DNA from: Yeosuana sp043876835
GTDB taxonomy: Bacteria; Bacteroidota; Bacteroidia; Flavobacteriales; Flavobacteriaceae
Length of the DNA stretch: 64,000 bases
Assembly (NCBI RefSeq): GCF_043876835.1
Contig: NZ_JBAWJZ010000002.1
Span: 434,001 to 498,000, forward strand
Direction: 5' to 3'
Under the pieces are notes generated by a model. The model was not told the origin of the DNA. It ran no database searches and saw only the letters and a list, made by a program, of their open reading frames with translations. Of this stretch, positions 16,542-25,069 are shown piece by piece (positions within the stretch are counted from its first letter, which is position 1; every line of letters starts with the position of its first letter). The translations under genes were made by a program, and so were the position numbers.

Positions 16542-17357
16542 ATGAAAGTTTCTGTTATTGTCCCTTGTTATAATCAGGCCCAATACTTGGACGATGCCTT
16601 ACAATCGGTTTTAAAACAAACTTATAAGGATTGGGAATGCATTATTGTTAACGATGGAAGTACTGATCATACTGAAGAAGTGGCAAATACGTTTTTGAAA
16701 TTGGATAACCGATTTAAATATATAGACATTAAAAATGGGGGTGTAAGTCATGCCAGAAATGTAGGCATTAAAGAAGCTAATGGCGACTATATTTTACCAT
16801 TGGACGCAGATGACAAAATTGCACCAAGCTATATAGAATTAGGATTAAAAGAATTTGATAAAGATAATGCGTTGAAAGTTGTTTATTGTGAGGCCAAATT
16901 TTTCGGGAAATACAATAAGCTTTGGAAATTACCCAATTATTCTTTTAGGGAGTTATTAAGAAATAATATTATTTTTTGTTCTGCCCTGATAAAAAAAGAC
17001 GATTTTGTTAAGAGTGGAGGGTATGATATAAATTTATCTATAGGTCTTGAAGATTGGGAGTTTTGGATTAATTTTTTAAAAGATGGCGGAAAAGTATATA
17101 GAATTCCAAAAGTTTGTTTTTATTACCGAATAAAAGAAACATCAAGAAATGTTGAGATTTCTGAAAATGATTTTGAAGAGGTTCTTAAATATATAAGTAT
17201 AAAACATTCTGAATTATATGTGCATAATTTTGGTTCTTTTCCTTCTTTATTGGAACAAAACAAAGAATTACTAAAAAAGAATAAACGATTAACAAAAGCT
17301 AATAAAGCAAACATTGTTCAAGTTTTAAAAAGGTTAAAGAAATATTTTTATGGATAA
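16542..17357 (+). CDS. GT2 family glycosyltransferase
   Basis: A 271-residue GT2 enzyme with the textbook opening VSVIVPCYNQAQYLDDALQSVLKQT, IIVNDGSTDHT near residues 34-44, and LPLDADDK near 84-91 as metal site. GLEDWEFWINFLKDGGKVYRI near 166-186 is the usual acceptor-side ED motif. The last 40 residues are Lys-rich helix. It overlaps the next gene by 8 bp. Confidence 0.9.
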   Translation: MKVSVIVPCYNQAQYLDDALQSVLKQTYKDWECIIVNDGSTDHTEEVANTFLKLDNRFKYIDIKNGGVSHARNVGIKEANGDYILPLDADDKIAPSYIELGLKEFDKDNALKVVYCEAKFFGKYNKLWKLPNYSFRELLRNNIIFCSALIKKDDFVKSGGYDINLSIGLEDWEFWINFLKDGGKVYRIPKVCFYYRIKETSRNVEISENDFEEVLKYISIKHSELYVHNFGSFPSLLEQNKELLKKNKRLTKANKANIVQVLKRLKKYFYG

Positions 17358-18237
17358 CCCTTTAGTTTCCATTTGTATCCCTACTTATAATGGTGCTCAG
17401 TTTATTGCTGAAGCATTAGATTCTGCCATTGCTCAGACCTATCCTAATTTAGAAATTATTATTTCGGACGATGCCTCAAGTGATTATACGTTAGATATTA
17501 TTGAAAGTTATAAGTCTAAAACAGAAATTCCAATTAAAATATATAAACATATCCCAAATGGTATTGGAGCTAATTGGAACCATTGTATTAAAAAAGCCAA
17601 TGGGAGTTATATAAAATTTCTGTTTCAAGATGATATTTTATATCCAACTTGTATTTCCAAAATGGTAAAAGTGTTCGGAAATAATGTAAGAGTTGGTTTA
17701 GTAGCTTGCAAAAGAGACATTATTATAGATAAAACTTATTTAAATGACGAAACAGAATCATGGATTGAGACCTATGGGGATTTGCAAGAGCACTTAAACT
17801 TACCAATAGTTGATGGTATTCAATATTTAGACAAATCTATTTTTAAATCTAAATTATTTTTAAAAAGGCCTCAAAATAAAATTGGAGAACCTACAGTAAT
17901 ACTTTTCAGAAAGGAGATTGTAAAAGATATTGGTTTTTATAAAGAAGATCTATTTCAAGTATTGGATCTTGAATTTTATAATAGGGTTTTGAGAAAATAC
18001 AAAATTGCAGTTTTGGATGAAAAATTAGTTGGATTTAGATTACATATTAATCAAGCAACAAATTTTAACATGATTCATGTGAAATCAGATCTCTTAAAAT
18101 ACGATGCATTAATTTATCAACACTATTTTTATCTACTTAATAAAAACATACAGTTGAAATTATTAAAAAAGCACCATCCATTAATTAAACAACTAGTTAA
18201 AATAAAAAGAGGCTTTAAGAATTATTTTAAGTTTTAA
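17350..18237 (+). CDS. GT2 family glycosyltransferase
   Basis: A 295-residue GT2 enzyme: VSICIPTYNGAQFIAEALDSAIAQT, IISDDASSDYT near residues 37-47, and KFLFQDDILYPT as acidic site near residue 95. The C-terminal 40 residues are basic. It overlaps the preceding gene by 8 bp and lies 4 bp ahead of the GT10 gene. The sugar is unknown. Confidence 0.89.
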   Translation: MDNPLVSICIPTYNGAQFIAEALDSAIAQTYPNLEIIISDDASSDYTLDIIESYKSKTEIPIKIYKHIPNGIGANWNHCIKKANGSYIKFLFQDDILYPTCISKMVKVFGNNVRVGLVACKRDIIIDKTYLNDETESWIETYGDLQEHLNLPIVDGIQYLDKSIFKSKLFLKRPQNKIGEPTVILFRKEIVKDIGFYKEDLFQVLDLEFYNRVLRKYKIAVLDEKLVGFRLHINQATNFNMIHVKSDLLKYDALIYQHYFYLLNKNIQLKLLKKHHPLIKQLVKIKRGFKNYFKF

Positions 18238-18241
18238 GACC

Positions 18242-19186
18242 ATGGAGATAAAGATAAATTTTACAGACTTTTGGCCTGATTTCGATAAGAAGGATAATTA
18301 TTTTTATAATTTACTAGTTCAAAAATATACTGTTGTTATCGATGAAAATCCAGATTTACTTTTTTTCTCAAGTTTTGGTAAAGATTATTTAAAATATAAG
18401 TGTAAAAGAATTCACTATACCGGAGAAAATTTTAGGCCTAATTTTTATTTAAGTGATTTTGTATTTTCTTTTGATTATCTCTCCAGAAAAAATCATTTTC
18501 GATTGCCTTTATATTCTTTATATATAGAGCGCCATAAAGGGTATAAAAATTTTTGGCTCAATAAGAATGAAGAAACATTAAAAAATATTTGGGCAAAAAA
18601 GAACAAATTTTGTTGCATGGTTGTGTCTAATCCGAAGGCTAAAGATCGCATAAAATTTTTTGAAAATTTGTCGAAGTTCAGACAGATAGATTCTGGTGGG
18701 GCGGTATTAAATAATGTGGGCGGTAGAGTTAAAAACAAAATGGAATTTATAAACGATTACAAATTTGTTATAGCTTTTGAAAACGCCTCTTTTGATGGCT
18801 ATACAACCGAGAAAATATTAGAACCCATTTTGATGGATTGTATCCCAATTTATTGGGGCAATAAAAAGATAGATTTAGAATTTAATACCAAACGCTTTAT
18901 AAATTTCCATGATTTTGAATCGGAAGAAGAGCTTTTTAAAAGGTTAGAGGAGATAGAATCCAATCCAGATTTAGCTTTAGAAATTTTAAAAGAGCCCATT
19001 TTTGCCAAAGACAGAATTGATTATGAGACTGAAAAAACACTAGTTTTAGAACATATTATAAATGTTATTGAGTCAAATAAAAAGCCAATAGCCCAAACAT
19101 ATTGGCCAGATGTTTATAAATTAAAGAAAAAATATTATCTGTTTAGAGAAAGATTAAAAAATCGATTAAAAAGACATGTACATTAA
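18242..19186 (+). CDS. GT10 family fucosyltransferase (alpha-1,3/1,4-type)
   Basis: A 314-residue enzyme of the GT10 family, which moves fucose from GDP-fucose to a GlcNAc- or Gal-type acceptor. The family signature lies around residues 175-200: FVIAFENASFDGYTTEKI, then PIYWGNKKID. The N-terminal half has YTGENFRPNF, also typical. A basic C-terminal tail (RERLKNRLKRHV) may dock at the membrane, as in Helicobacter enzymes. Because of this gene, fucose or a close analogue is a likely branch of the polymer; GDP-fucose synthesis genes are not in the window. It overlaps the next gene by 11 bp. Confidence 0.87.
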   Translation: MEIKINFTDFWPDFDKKDNYFYNLLVQKYTVVIDENPDLLFFSSFGKDYLKYKCKRIHYTGENFRPNFYLSDFVFSFDYLSRKNHFRLPLYSLYIERHKGYKNFWLNKNEETLKNIWAKKNKFCCMVVSNPKAKDRIKFFENLSKFRQIDSGGAVLNNVGGRVKNKMEFINDYKFVIAFENASFDGYTTEKILEPILMDCIPIYWGNKKIDLEFNTKRFINFHDFESEEELFKRLEEIESNPDLALEILKEPIFAKDRIDYETEKTLVLEHIINVIESNKKPIAQTYWPDVYKLKKKYYLFRERLKNRLKRHVH

Positions 19187-19976
19187 AAAAGCCTTAATTA
19201 AATTTATAAATTCATTTTTCAAAATTTTCAATATTGGTATAACTAGTTATTCTAAACTTGAATCGTATAAAGAACTTAAAAATGATATTAAATTAATAAA
19301 TAAGAGATTAAAGAAAGTTGATAGAGTTAAATTTAATACATATGTAAAAGATTCAAAGGCACAATTATATCAAGATTTAGTAGTGCTAACTGAATTAAAT
19401 TTTAAGCAAGGAGGATATTTTGTTGAATTTGGTGCAACAAATGGAATTGATTTGAGTAATACCTATTTATTAGAAAAAAAATTATTTTGGGATGGTATAT
19501 TAGCTGAACCAGCAAAATGTTGGCAAGAAGAGTTAAAAAGAAATAGAAAATGCAACATTGAAACTGATTGTGTTTGGAAGGATTCTAATTCAACAATTAG
19601 TTTTAATCAAGTTGAGATTGCGGAATTATCTACAATTAATACTTTTAGTAATTCTGATAATAATTATAAATTAAGAGAAAATGGTAAGAATTATAATGTA
19701 AATACAATTTCATTATTGGATTTGTTAATAAAATATAATGCACCAAAAACAATTGATTATTTATCAATTGATACTGAAGGAAGTGAATATGATATATTGA
19801 GGAATTTTGATTTTAGCAAATATCAATTTAATATAATAAGTTGTGAGCATAATTATAGTTCTGATAGAGAAAATATTTATAAGCTTTTAACGAGTAAAGG
19901 TTATGTTAGAAAGTATTCCAGCATTTCAAAATGGGATGATTGGTATTTTAGAAAAGACTTAAATAATAACCTTTAA
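19176..19976 (+). CDS. FkbM family methyltransferase
   Basis: A 266-residue SAM-dependent methyltransferase. After a basic, partly coiled N terminus the SAM motif GGYFVEFGATNGIDLSNTYLLE is near residues 76-97, and the FkbM signature YLSIDTEGSEYDIL lies near 195-208. It differs from the FkbM protein at 8736 in having the EFGATNG variant of motif I. It probably O-methylates a sugar next to the fucosylated residue. It is extremely AT-rich: by hand count 10 of 60 bases in 19201-19260 are G or C. Confidence 0.86.
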   Translation: MYIKKALIKFINSFFKIFNIGITSYSKLESYKELKNDIKLINKRLKKVDRVKFNTYVKDSKAQLYQDLVVLTELNFKQGGYFVEFGATNGIDLSNTYLLEKKLFWDGILAEPAKCWQEELKRNRKCNIETDCVWKDSNSTISFNQVEIAELSTINTFSNSDNNYKLRENGKNYNVNTISLLDLLIKYNAPKTIDYLSIDTEGSEYDILRNFDFSKYQFNIISCEHNYSSDRENIYKLLTSKGYVRKYSSISKWDDWYFRKDLNNNL

Positions 19977-19981
19977 AAATT

Positions 19982-20887
19982 ATGCTAGCGATAGTTATTC
20001 CTTATTATAAATATTCCTATTTTAATGCTACTTTAGATTCGTTGGCAAATCAAACAGATAAACGGTTTAAAGTTTATATTGGTGATGATGCAAGCCCTAC
20101 AAACCCTTTGGCATTGTTGGAGACCTATAAGCATCAATTTGATTTTGTATATAAAAGGTTTGCTTCTAATATAGGAAATGTATCATTAGTTAAACAATGG
20201 GAAAGATGTATTGATCTGTCAGCTAATGAAGAATGGATCATGTTATTAGGAGATGATGATTATATTAGTGCAAATTTTATTGAAGAGTTTTACAAGCAGA
20301 TTGGAGACATACATGCCTCTAACGTACATGTAGTTAGATATGCTACTCAAATTGATAAAATGGATGATAAATTATCAAGAGTGTTTATGCATCCTAAAAT
20401 TGAAACGTCCCCAGATTCGTTTTACCGCAATATTTTTAATTCCTCCAGAAGCTCTCTTTCAGAGCATGTATTTAAAAGAACAGCCTATTTAAAGCATGGC
20501 TTTAGAGACTTTCCATTAGCTTGGGGAGTTGATGATTTTGCATGGCTAGAATTTACAGAGTTTAAAAATATTTATACCATAAACGAAGCCATTGCCTATA
20601 TAAGAATTTCTTCTGAAAGTATTTCAAGAAAAGGCTATAGAGAAGAACAAAAACTAAAAGCGAAATATCTTTATTTTACATTAATTATTGAAAAGTTTAT
20701 CAACAAGTTTAAAAAAGAACAGCATTACAAATTATTTAGATATTATGAAAAACTTGTATATCGTTCCAATACTATTTCATTTAGATTTTGGTTTTTACTA
20801 AGTAAATTTTATTTAACAAATGCTTATGTTTTGCAATTTTTTAAATTTCAGATACGAGTTGTAGTAAATAAATTTTTCAAATCTTAA
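19982..20887 (+). CDS. GT2 family glycosyltransferase
   Basis: A 301-residue GT2 enzyme: LAIVIPYYKYSYFNATLDSLANQT, KVYIGDDASPTN near residues 30-41, and MLLGDDDYISANFIEEFY near 87-104 holding the acidic motif. It lacks membrane helices. It is the last gene before a 217-bp gap with an inverted repeat and a promoter-like site, so it may end a transcription unit. Confidence 0.88.
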   Translation: MLAIVIPYYKYSYFNATLDSLANQTDKRFKVYIGDDASPTNPLALLETYKHQFDFVYKRFASNIGNVSLVKQWERCIDLSANEEWIMLLGDDDYISANFIEEFYKQIGDIHASNVHVVRYATQIDKMDDKLSRVFMHPKIETSPDSFYRNIFNSSRSSLSEHVFKRTAYLKHGFRDFPLAWGVDDFAWLEFTEFKNIYTINEAIAYIRISSESISRKGYREEQKLKAKYLYFTLIIEKFINKFKKEQHYKLFRYYEKLVYRSNTISFRFWFLLSKFYLTNAYVLQFFKFQIRVVVNKFFKS

Positions 20888-20951
20888 TAGAACCCTATTC
20901 TTTTTTAATTTCCTAAAAAATAATTAGCCGTTGTGTATTTTGAATAAAATT

Positions 20952-20992
20952 TGTCAGTTCGAATTTTCTATCAAAAATCACTCGAACTGACA
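20952..20992 (+). repeat. Inverted repeat TGTCAGTTCGA...TCGAACTGACA
   Basis: Perfect 11-base arms (20952-20962 and 20982-20992) enclose 19 bases. The arm matches the left end of the element at 7434. It lies 64 bp after the preceding stop codon. It is not followed by a T-run, so it is a poor intrinsic terminator on its own. Confidence 0.8.
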
Positions 20993-21054
20993 TTCGATTG
21001 GGTTAGATTATTCAAAAAGAGCAACGGGTTAATTGATTCATTCATGATTTTGGT

Positions 21055-21085
21055 TTGTTCAACCTGTATTATTATGCTATTTTTA
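21055..21085 (+). promoter_or_regulatory. Candidate internal promoter in the glycosyltransferase cluster
   Basis: TTG at 21055-21057 and TATTTTTA at 21078-21085 (seven of eight matches to TAnnTTTG) are 20 bases apart. The ATG at 21105 follows 19 bases later. It lies in one of the widest gaps of the cluster, just after an inverted repeat, which suggests a separate transcription unit from here on. Confidence 0.42.
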
Positions 21086-21104
21086 TTGAATCTATAATTA
21101 AAAG

Positions 21105-22067
21105 ATGAAAACGCCTTTAGTTTCTATTATTATCCCTACCTACAACCGTGAGCATTTAATAGGTGAAACCTTAGATTCTATATTGGCCCAAACCTATACT
21201 AATTGGGAGTGTATTGTAGTAGATGATGGCTCAACAGACAACACCATGGCACTTTTAGAAGCCTATTGTAAAAAAGATACCCGGTTTCAATATCATCATC
21301 GACCAAAAGATTTGCCAAGAGGAGGGAATGCAGCTCGGAATTATGGATTTGAAGTAAGTAAAGGAGCATATATTAATTGGTTTGATAGTGATGATATCAT
21401 GTTGAAGGAGTTTATAGAAAAAAAAATGCAGTTATTACATTCAGAACATATAAAGGCCATTATTTGTTCGGGATTTTTAACAGACCCTAAATTGAATATT
21501 TTAAGACCAACAGCATATTTTAATGAAGGGAATTTATTTAAAGCATTTACTTTAAGAAAATCGGATGTATTGACACCTTCCATTTTATTTAAAAGAACAG
21601 CCTTAAATTCTAGAGAGTTGTTCAATGTTAATTTAACAGATGCCCAAGAGACCGATTTTTTTCATAGATTTCTTTTTAATTTAAAAGCAGATGAGTATGT
21701 ATATGTTGATGACAAATTATTTTTATACAGAAAACATGATAATTCTATTGGGAGCGATAAAATAGGAAGCTATAATTTTAAAAATAGATTTTCGCAAAGT
21801 TATGTTGAATATGAAAATCTTAAACGCGTTATAACTATCGGTGATAGAGACATGATACATTTTATTTATAAAGCGTTGTTAAACCTGTTATTTCTTGCAA
21901 TGGATAATGAAGATAAAAACACTTATAATTTTATTTTAAAAGGCATTAGAAAGTATTATAAAGATATAGGAGTTTTTAAATATGGGTTGTTAATTTGTTA
22001 TTTAAAAGTTGTTTTGAGTATTCATATTAGGAGTTATAGATTAGAAAAATTAATAAGAAAGCGATAA
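21105..22067 (+). CDS. GT2 family glycosyltransferase
   Basis: A 320-residue GT2 enzyme with a classical N terminus (VSIIIPTYNREHLIGETLDSILAQT), IVVDDGSTDNT near residues 37-47, the GGNAARNYGFE block near 71-81 and INWFDSDDIM near 88-97 as metal site. DAQETDFFHRFL supplies the later acidic pair. It is probably first in a new transcription unit, given the promoter-like site upstream. Confidence 0.91.
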   Translation: MKTPLVSIIIPTYNREHLIGETLDSILAQTYTNWECIVVDDGSTDNTMALLEAYCKKDTRFQYHHRPKDLPRGGNAARNYGFEVSKGAYINWFDSDDIMLKEFIEKKMQLLHSEHIKAIICSGFLTDPKLNILRPTAYFNEGNLFKAFTLRKSDVLTPSILFKRTALNSRELFNVNLTDAQETDFFHRFLFNLKADEYVYVDDKLFLYRKHDNSIGSDKIGSYNFKNRFSQSYVEYENLKRVITIGDRDMIHFIYKALLNLLFLAMDNEDKNTYNFILKGIRKYYKDIGVFKYGLLICYLKVVLSIHIRSYRLEKLIRKR

Positions 22068-22102
22068 GTATTTTAAAATGAGTAGTAAATAAAAGTTAAA
22101 AC

Positions 22103-22936
22103 ATGAATATAAGTGTTATCATTCCTACTAGAAATAGAATACATTATATTAATCAACTAGTTGAGGATTTATTACACCAAGATATTTCTGATTTTGAAAT
22201 ACTTGTTGTAGATCAATCGGAAAACCCAATTGAAATTAAAAATTGTAAGCATATCGTATTGGATTCAACTGGACCTTGTGTTTCTAGAAATATTGGGGCG
22301 AAAGAAGCTCAAGGTGATATTTTAGTTTTTTTAGATGATGATGCCAGAATTGAACCGAATTTTATTCGTGAAATTACACATCCTATAATACATGATAAAT
22401 TTGCTGCTGTTGCAGGTGCAAATTGTGATATTAATGGAAATTATTTGTCAAATAACAATGATTATTTTAATTATAAAGTTGACAATTTTATAAAAGCATT
22501 AACTAGAAACCCAAACTCTAACACATCTAGAATCTGTATTTCATTTCCAGGATGTTGTTCGGCTATATTAAAAAACGTTTTTGATGAAATTGGAGGATTC
22601 GATGAACAATTTGATCCTACTGGGGCAGGGGAAGATAGGGATCTTGCTTTAAGGCTTTTTAATAAAGGTTATATGACCTGGTACAATGCCAACGCTAAAT
22701 TGTATCATATAGGGGCGACTACCGGGGGATCGAGAGATGTTGGTAGCAGAACTTTAATGTTGGATGTTCATACTTACCTGATGTGCAAAAAATATTTTTC
22801 AATAGAACTGGCCAATACATTAAGGAAAACGATATTAGAAAGTTACCGTAGGAGTTTTTTTAAATCACTAATTACATTAAATTTAATCAGGACAAAATTT
22901 AAATTATATTGTAAAGCAAAAAGCTTATTGAAATAA
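22103..22936 (+). CDS. GT2 family glycosyltransferase
   Basis: A 277-residue GT2 enzyme: ISVIIPTRNRIHYINQLVEDLL, LVVDQSENP near residues 35-43, CVSRNIGAKEAQGDILVFLD followed by DDARIEPNF, and GAGEDRDLALRLFNKGY near 184-200, a typical acceptor-side block. It resembles rhamnosyl- or galactofuranosyl-type transferases in layout, but the sugar cannot be assigned. It is followed by a hairpin at 22943. Confidence 0.89.
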   Translation: MNISVIIPTRNRIHYINQLVEDLLHQDISDFEILVVDQSENPIEIKNCKHIVLDSTGPCVSRNIGAKEAQGDILVFLDDDARIEPNFIREITHPIIHDKFAAVAGANCDINGNYLSNNNDYFNYKVDNFIKALTRNPNSNTSRICISFPGCCSAILKNVFDEIGGFDEQFDPTGAGEDRDLALRLFNKGYMTWYNANAKLYHIGATTGGSRDVGSRTLMLDVHTYLMCKKYFSIELANTLRKTILESYRRSFFKSLITLNLIRTKFKLYCKAKSLLK

Positions 22937-22942
22937 AGAAAA

Positions 22943-22969
22943 TATGTTTTATTTGAATAATAAAACATA
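22943..22969 (+). repeat. Perfect AT-rich hairpin after a GT2 gene
   Basis: The arms TATGTTTTATT (22943-22953) and AATAAAACATA (22959-22969) are fully complementary with a five-base loop. It starts 7 bp after the stop codon of the GT2 gene. It has no following T-run, so it could be an mRNA-stabilising or weak termination hairpin. Confidence 0.6.
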
Positions 22970-23066
22970 AGTAATATTAATAGAGGGAGAGTAGAATTCA
23001 AACATTTTTATACATACCTAAAAAATAAAATAATTTTTTTAAAAATAATCTGCCCTTAAGCATTTG

Positions 23067-24281
23067 ATGACGAGAATAGTAATTATAAATGCAGTACCAA
23101 TTAATGGAGGCGATGAGGCTCTACTAAAAGCGACATTATTGGGGTTAAAAAAGTATTTTGAAAACTCTTCTATTTTGGTTTTATGTGATAACCCTAAGTT
23201 ATATAAGAAGTTTTTTCCAGACTTAGAATTAGATTGGGATTGGGAATACACCTATTTAAAATCTCCAAATGCTAAAGACTACTTTACTTTTAAAGTTAAA
23301 AAACGTGTCAGACATTTATTGAATAAATTCTTTAAGGTTTCATACTTTAGTACTCTTTCTAGAATGTTTGCATCTAAAAGTGAAAAAAGAGTTTATCGAC
23401 ATTTATTACAATGTGATAAAGTAATTGTTTCAGCAGGAGGTTATTTTCATGATTTTTATGGATATAAAAAAAGAGTTGATACCTTAGATTTTATTCACTC
23501 CCATTTAAAAAAACCATATTATATATTTTCTCAATCTGTTGGGCCATTTTGGAAAATTGAAAATTTTGCAATGCTAAATCATGTTTTTAATAATGCAAAG
23601 CAAGTTATATTGAGAGAGTCCTATTCTTTAGGCCATTTAAAAGCAATTGGCTATCATTGTAATAATGTAGTGGTTGCCAACGATATTGCTTTTTATCTGT
23701 ATAAAGAGTATGCTAAGAAAGTAGATTTAAACAAAAAATTGAAAAGTATTGCCGTTAATTTTAGAGTTTGGAAGTATGAGGATAAGAGTAAAGAGAATTT
23801 AAAGAAAGCATCTTCTTTATGCGAAAAGCTATTAAATGAAGGCTTTCAATTAACTTTTATTTCAACTTGTCAAGGAGTAGAAGACTATATGGATGATTCA
23901 AAATATGCTGAGAAAGTAGTTGATTTATTACCAGCTGAAATGAAACAAACATGTGTTGTATTAAAAGAAAAGTTTTCACTAGACGAATTAATAGTAACTT
24001 TAAGTAAACAAGACGGATATATTGGAATGAGGTTACATGGGGCCATACTTTCATTGTTAGCAGGGATTCCAGCATTAAATATTGCTTATGAAGATAAGAG
24101 TTTAGGGATTTTTAAATCTTTAGGGTTAGATGATTATTGTTTTTCATATAAAGAAGAATTAGATGTGTGGAATACTAAAGTTGATTATTTCATAGATGAT
24201 TACAATAACTATCTAAAAAAAATTGATAATATAATTTTTGAGGCTAGTCAACAAGTAGAACATAATTTTAAATACTTATGA
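23067..24281 (+). CDS. Polysaccharide pyruvyltransferase family protein
   Basis: A 404-residue member of the family (CsaB/WcaK-like) that transfers pyruvate from phosphoenolpyruvate to sugars as a ketal, adding negative charge. Landmarks are the N-terminal INAVPINGGDEALLKATLLGL, the mid-protein VIVSAGGYFHDFYG and IFSQSVGPF, and the C-terminal GMRLHGAILSLLAGIPALNI near residues 318-337. The start is the ATG at 23067, just after an in-frame TTG. Its stop overlaps the next ATG (ATGA). Some family members do other PEP chemistry, but pyruvylation of the exported glycan is the best guess. Confidence 0.85.
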   Translation: MTRIVIINAVPINGGDEALLKATLLGLKKYFENSSILVLCDNPKLYKKFFPDLELDWDWEYTYLKSPNAKDYFTFKVKKRVRHLLNKFFKVSYFSTLSRMFASKSEKRVYRHLLQCDKVIVSAGGYFHDFYGYKKRVDTLDFIHSHLKKPYYIFSQSVGPFWKIENFAMLNHVFNNAKQVILRESYSLGHLKAIGYHCNNVVVANDIAFYLYKEYAKKVDLNKKLKSIAVNFRVWKYEDKSKENLKKASSLCEKLLNEGFQLTFISTCQGVEDYMDDSKYAEKVVDLLPAEMKQTCVVLKEKFSLDELIVTLSKQDGYIGMRLHGAILSLLAGIPALNIAYEDKSLGIFKSLGLDDYCFSYKEELDVWNTKVDYFIDDYNNYLKKIDNIIFEASQQVEHNFKYL

Positions 24282-24997
24282 TTAGATTATTAAAAAGACT
24301 GTCTTTATTCAATTCTTCTCGCTTTAGACTTTATGAGGAAAACAGGAATTTTGCAAAGTCTATTCCCCAAAAATCCATCGTGTTAGATGCGGGTGCAGGA
24401 TCCCAATTTTATAAACATTTATTGAAGCATGCTCAATATGAATCTGCTGATTTTGAAAAAGTAGACAAAGAGTACGCTCAATCAACTTATGTCTGTGATC
24501 TAAAAAATATACCTGTTGAAAATGACCATTTTGATTATATCCTATTTAATCAGGTGATGGAGCATCTCCCAGAACCGAATAAAGTTTTGAGAGAGCTTAA
24601 TCGAGTTTTAAAATCCAATGGTAAAATTATTTACACAGGACCTTTATTCTATGAAGAACATGAAATTCCATATGATTTTTTTAGATATACTCAATTTAGT
24701 TTAAAAAAAATGTTTTCTGAGTCAGGTTTTGAAATTGAACGATTGGATTGGTTGGAAGGGTATTTTGGAACCATAGGTTATCAATTAAATAGAATGGCAA
24801 TATACTTACCAACCAATCCTAAAGATTTGGGAAAGGGAATTATGGGCTACTTCATGAGTCCAATAATGTTCTTTTTGAAAATATTTAGCTGGGGGTTGTC
24901 AATATTTTTCCACAAATTAGAAGTGAAAGTTAAGTATACTAAAAGTGGGTATCCAAAGAATTATGTGGGTATTTTTAGAAAAGTAAATAATTTATAA
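24278..24997 (+). CDS. Class I SAM-dependent methyltransferase
   Basis: A 239-residue Methyltransf_11-type enzyme. Motif I is VLDAGAGSQFYKHLL near residues 35-49, and the DYILFNQVMEHLPEP block near 87-101 is the usual motif II with the acidic and histidine pair. RVLKSNGKIIYTGPL is the post-motif strand. A hydrophobic stretch near residues 185-213 may associate with the membrane. It is coupled to the pyruvyltransferase gene by ATGA. It probably methylates a sugar of the polymer or its lipid carrier. Confidence 0.83.
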   Translation: MIRLLKRLSLFNSSRFRLYEENRNFAKSIPQKSIVLDAGAGSQFYKHLLKHAQYESADFEKVDKEYAQSTYVCDLKNIPVENDHFDYILFNQVMEHLPEPNKVLRELNRVLKSNGKIIYTGPLFYEEHEIPYDFFRYTQFSLKKMFSESGFEIERLDWLEGYFGTIGYQLNRMAIYLPTNPKDLGKGIMGYFMSPIMFFLKIFSWGLSIFFHKLEVKVKYTKSGYPKNYVGIFRKVNNL

Positions 24998-25069
24998 ATG
25001 GTATAAAGTATAAATTACTAGGCTATTAAAACTAGTATCAAATTTTTTCATAAGAACATATATAAAAGA

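Noticed and set aside
20952..20992. Inverted repeat as a rho-independent terminator
   Set aside because: The loop is 19 bases long and no T-run follows; it fits an interspersed repeat better.
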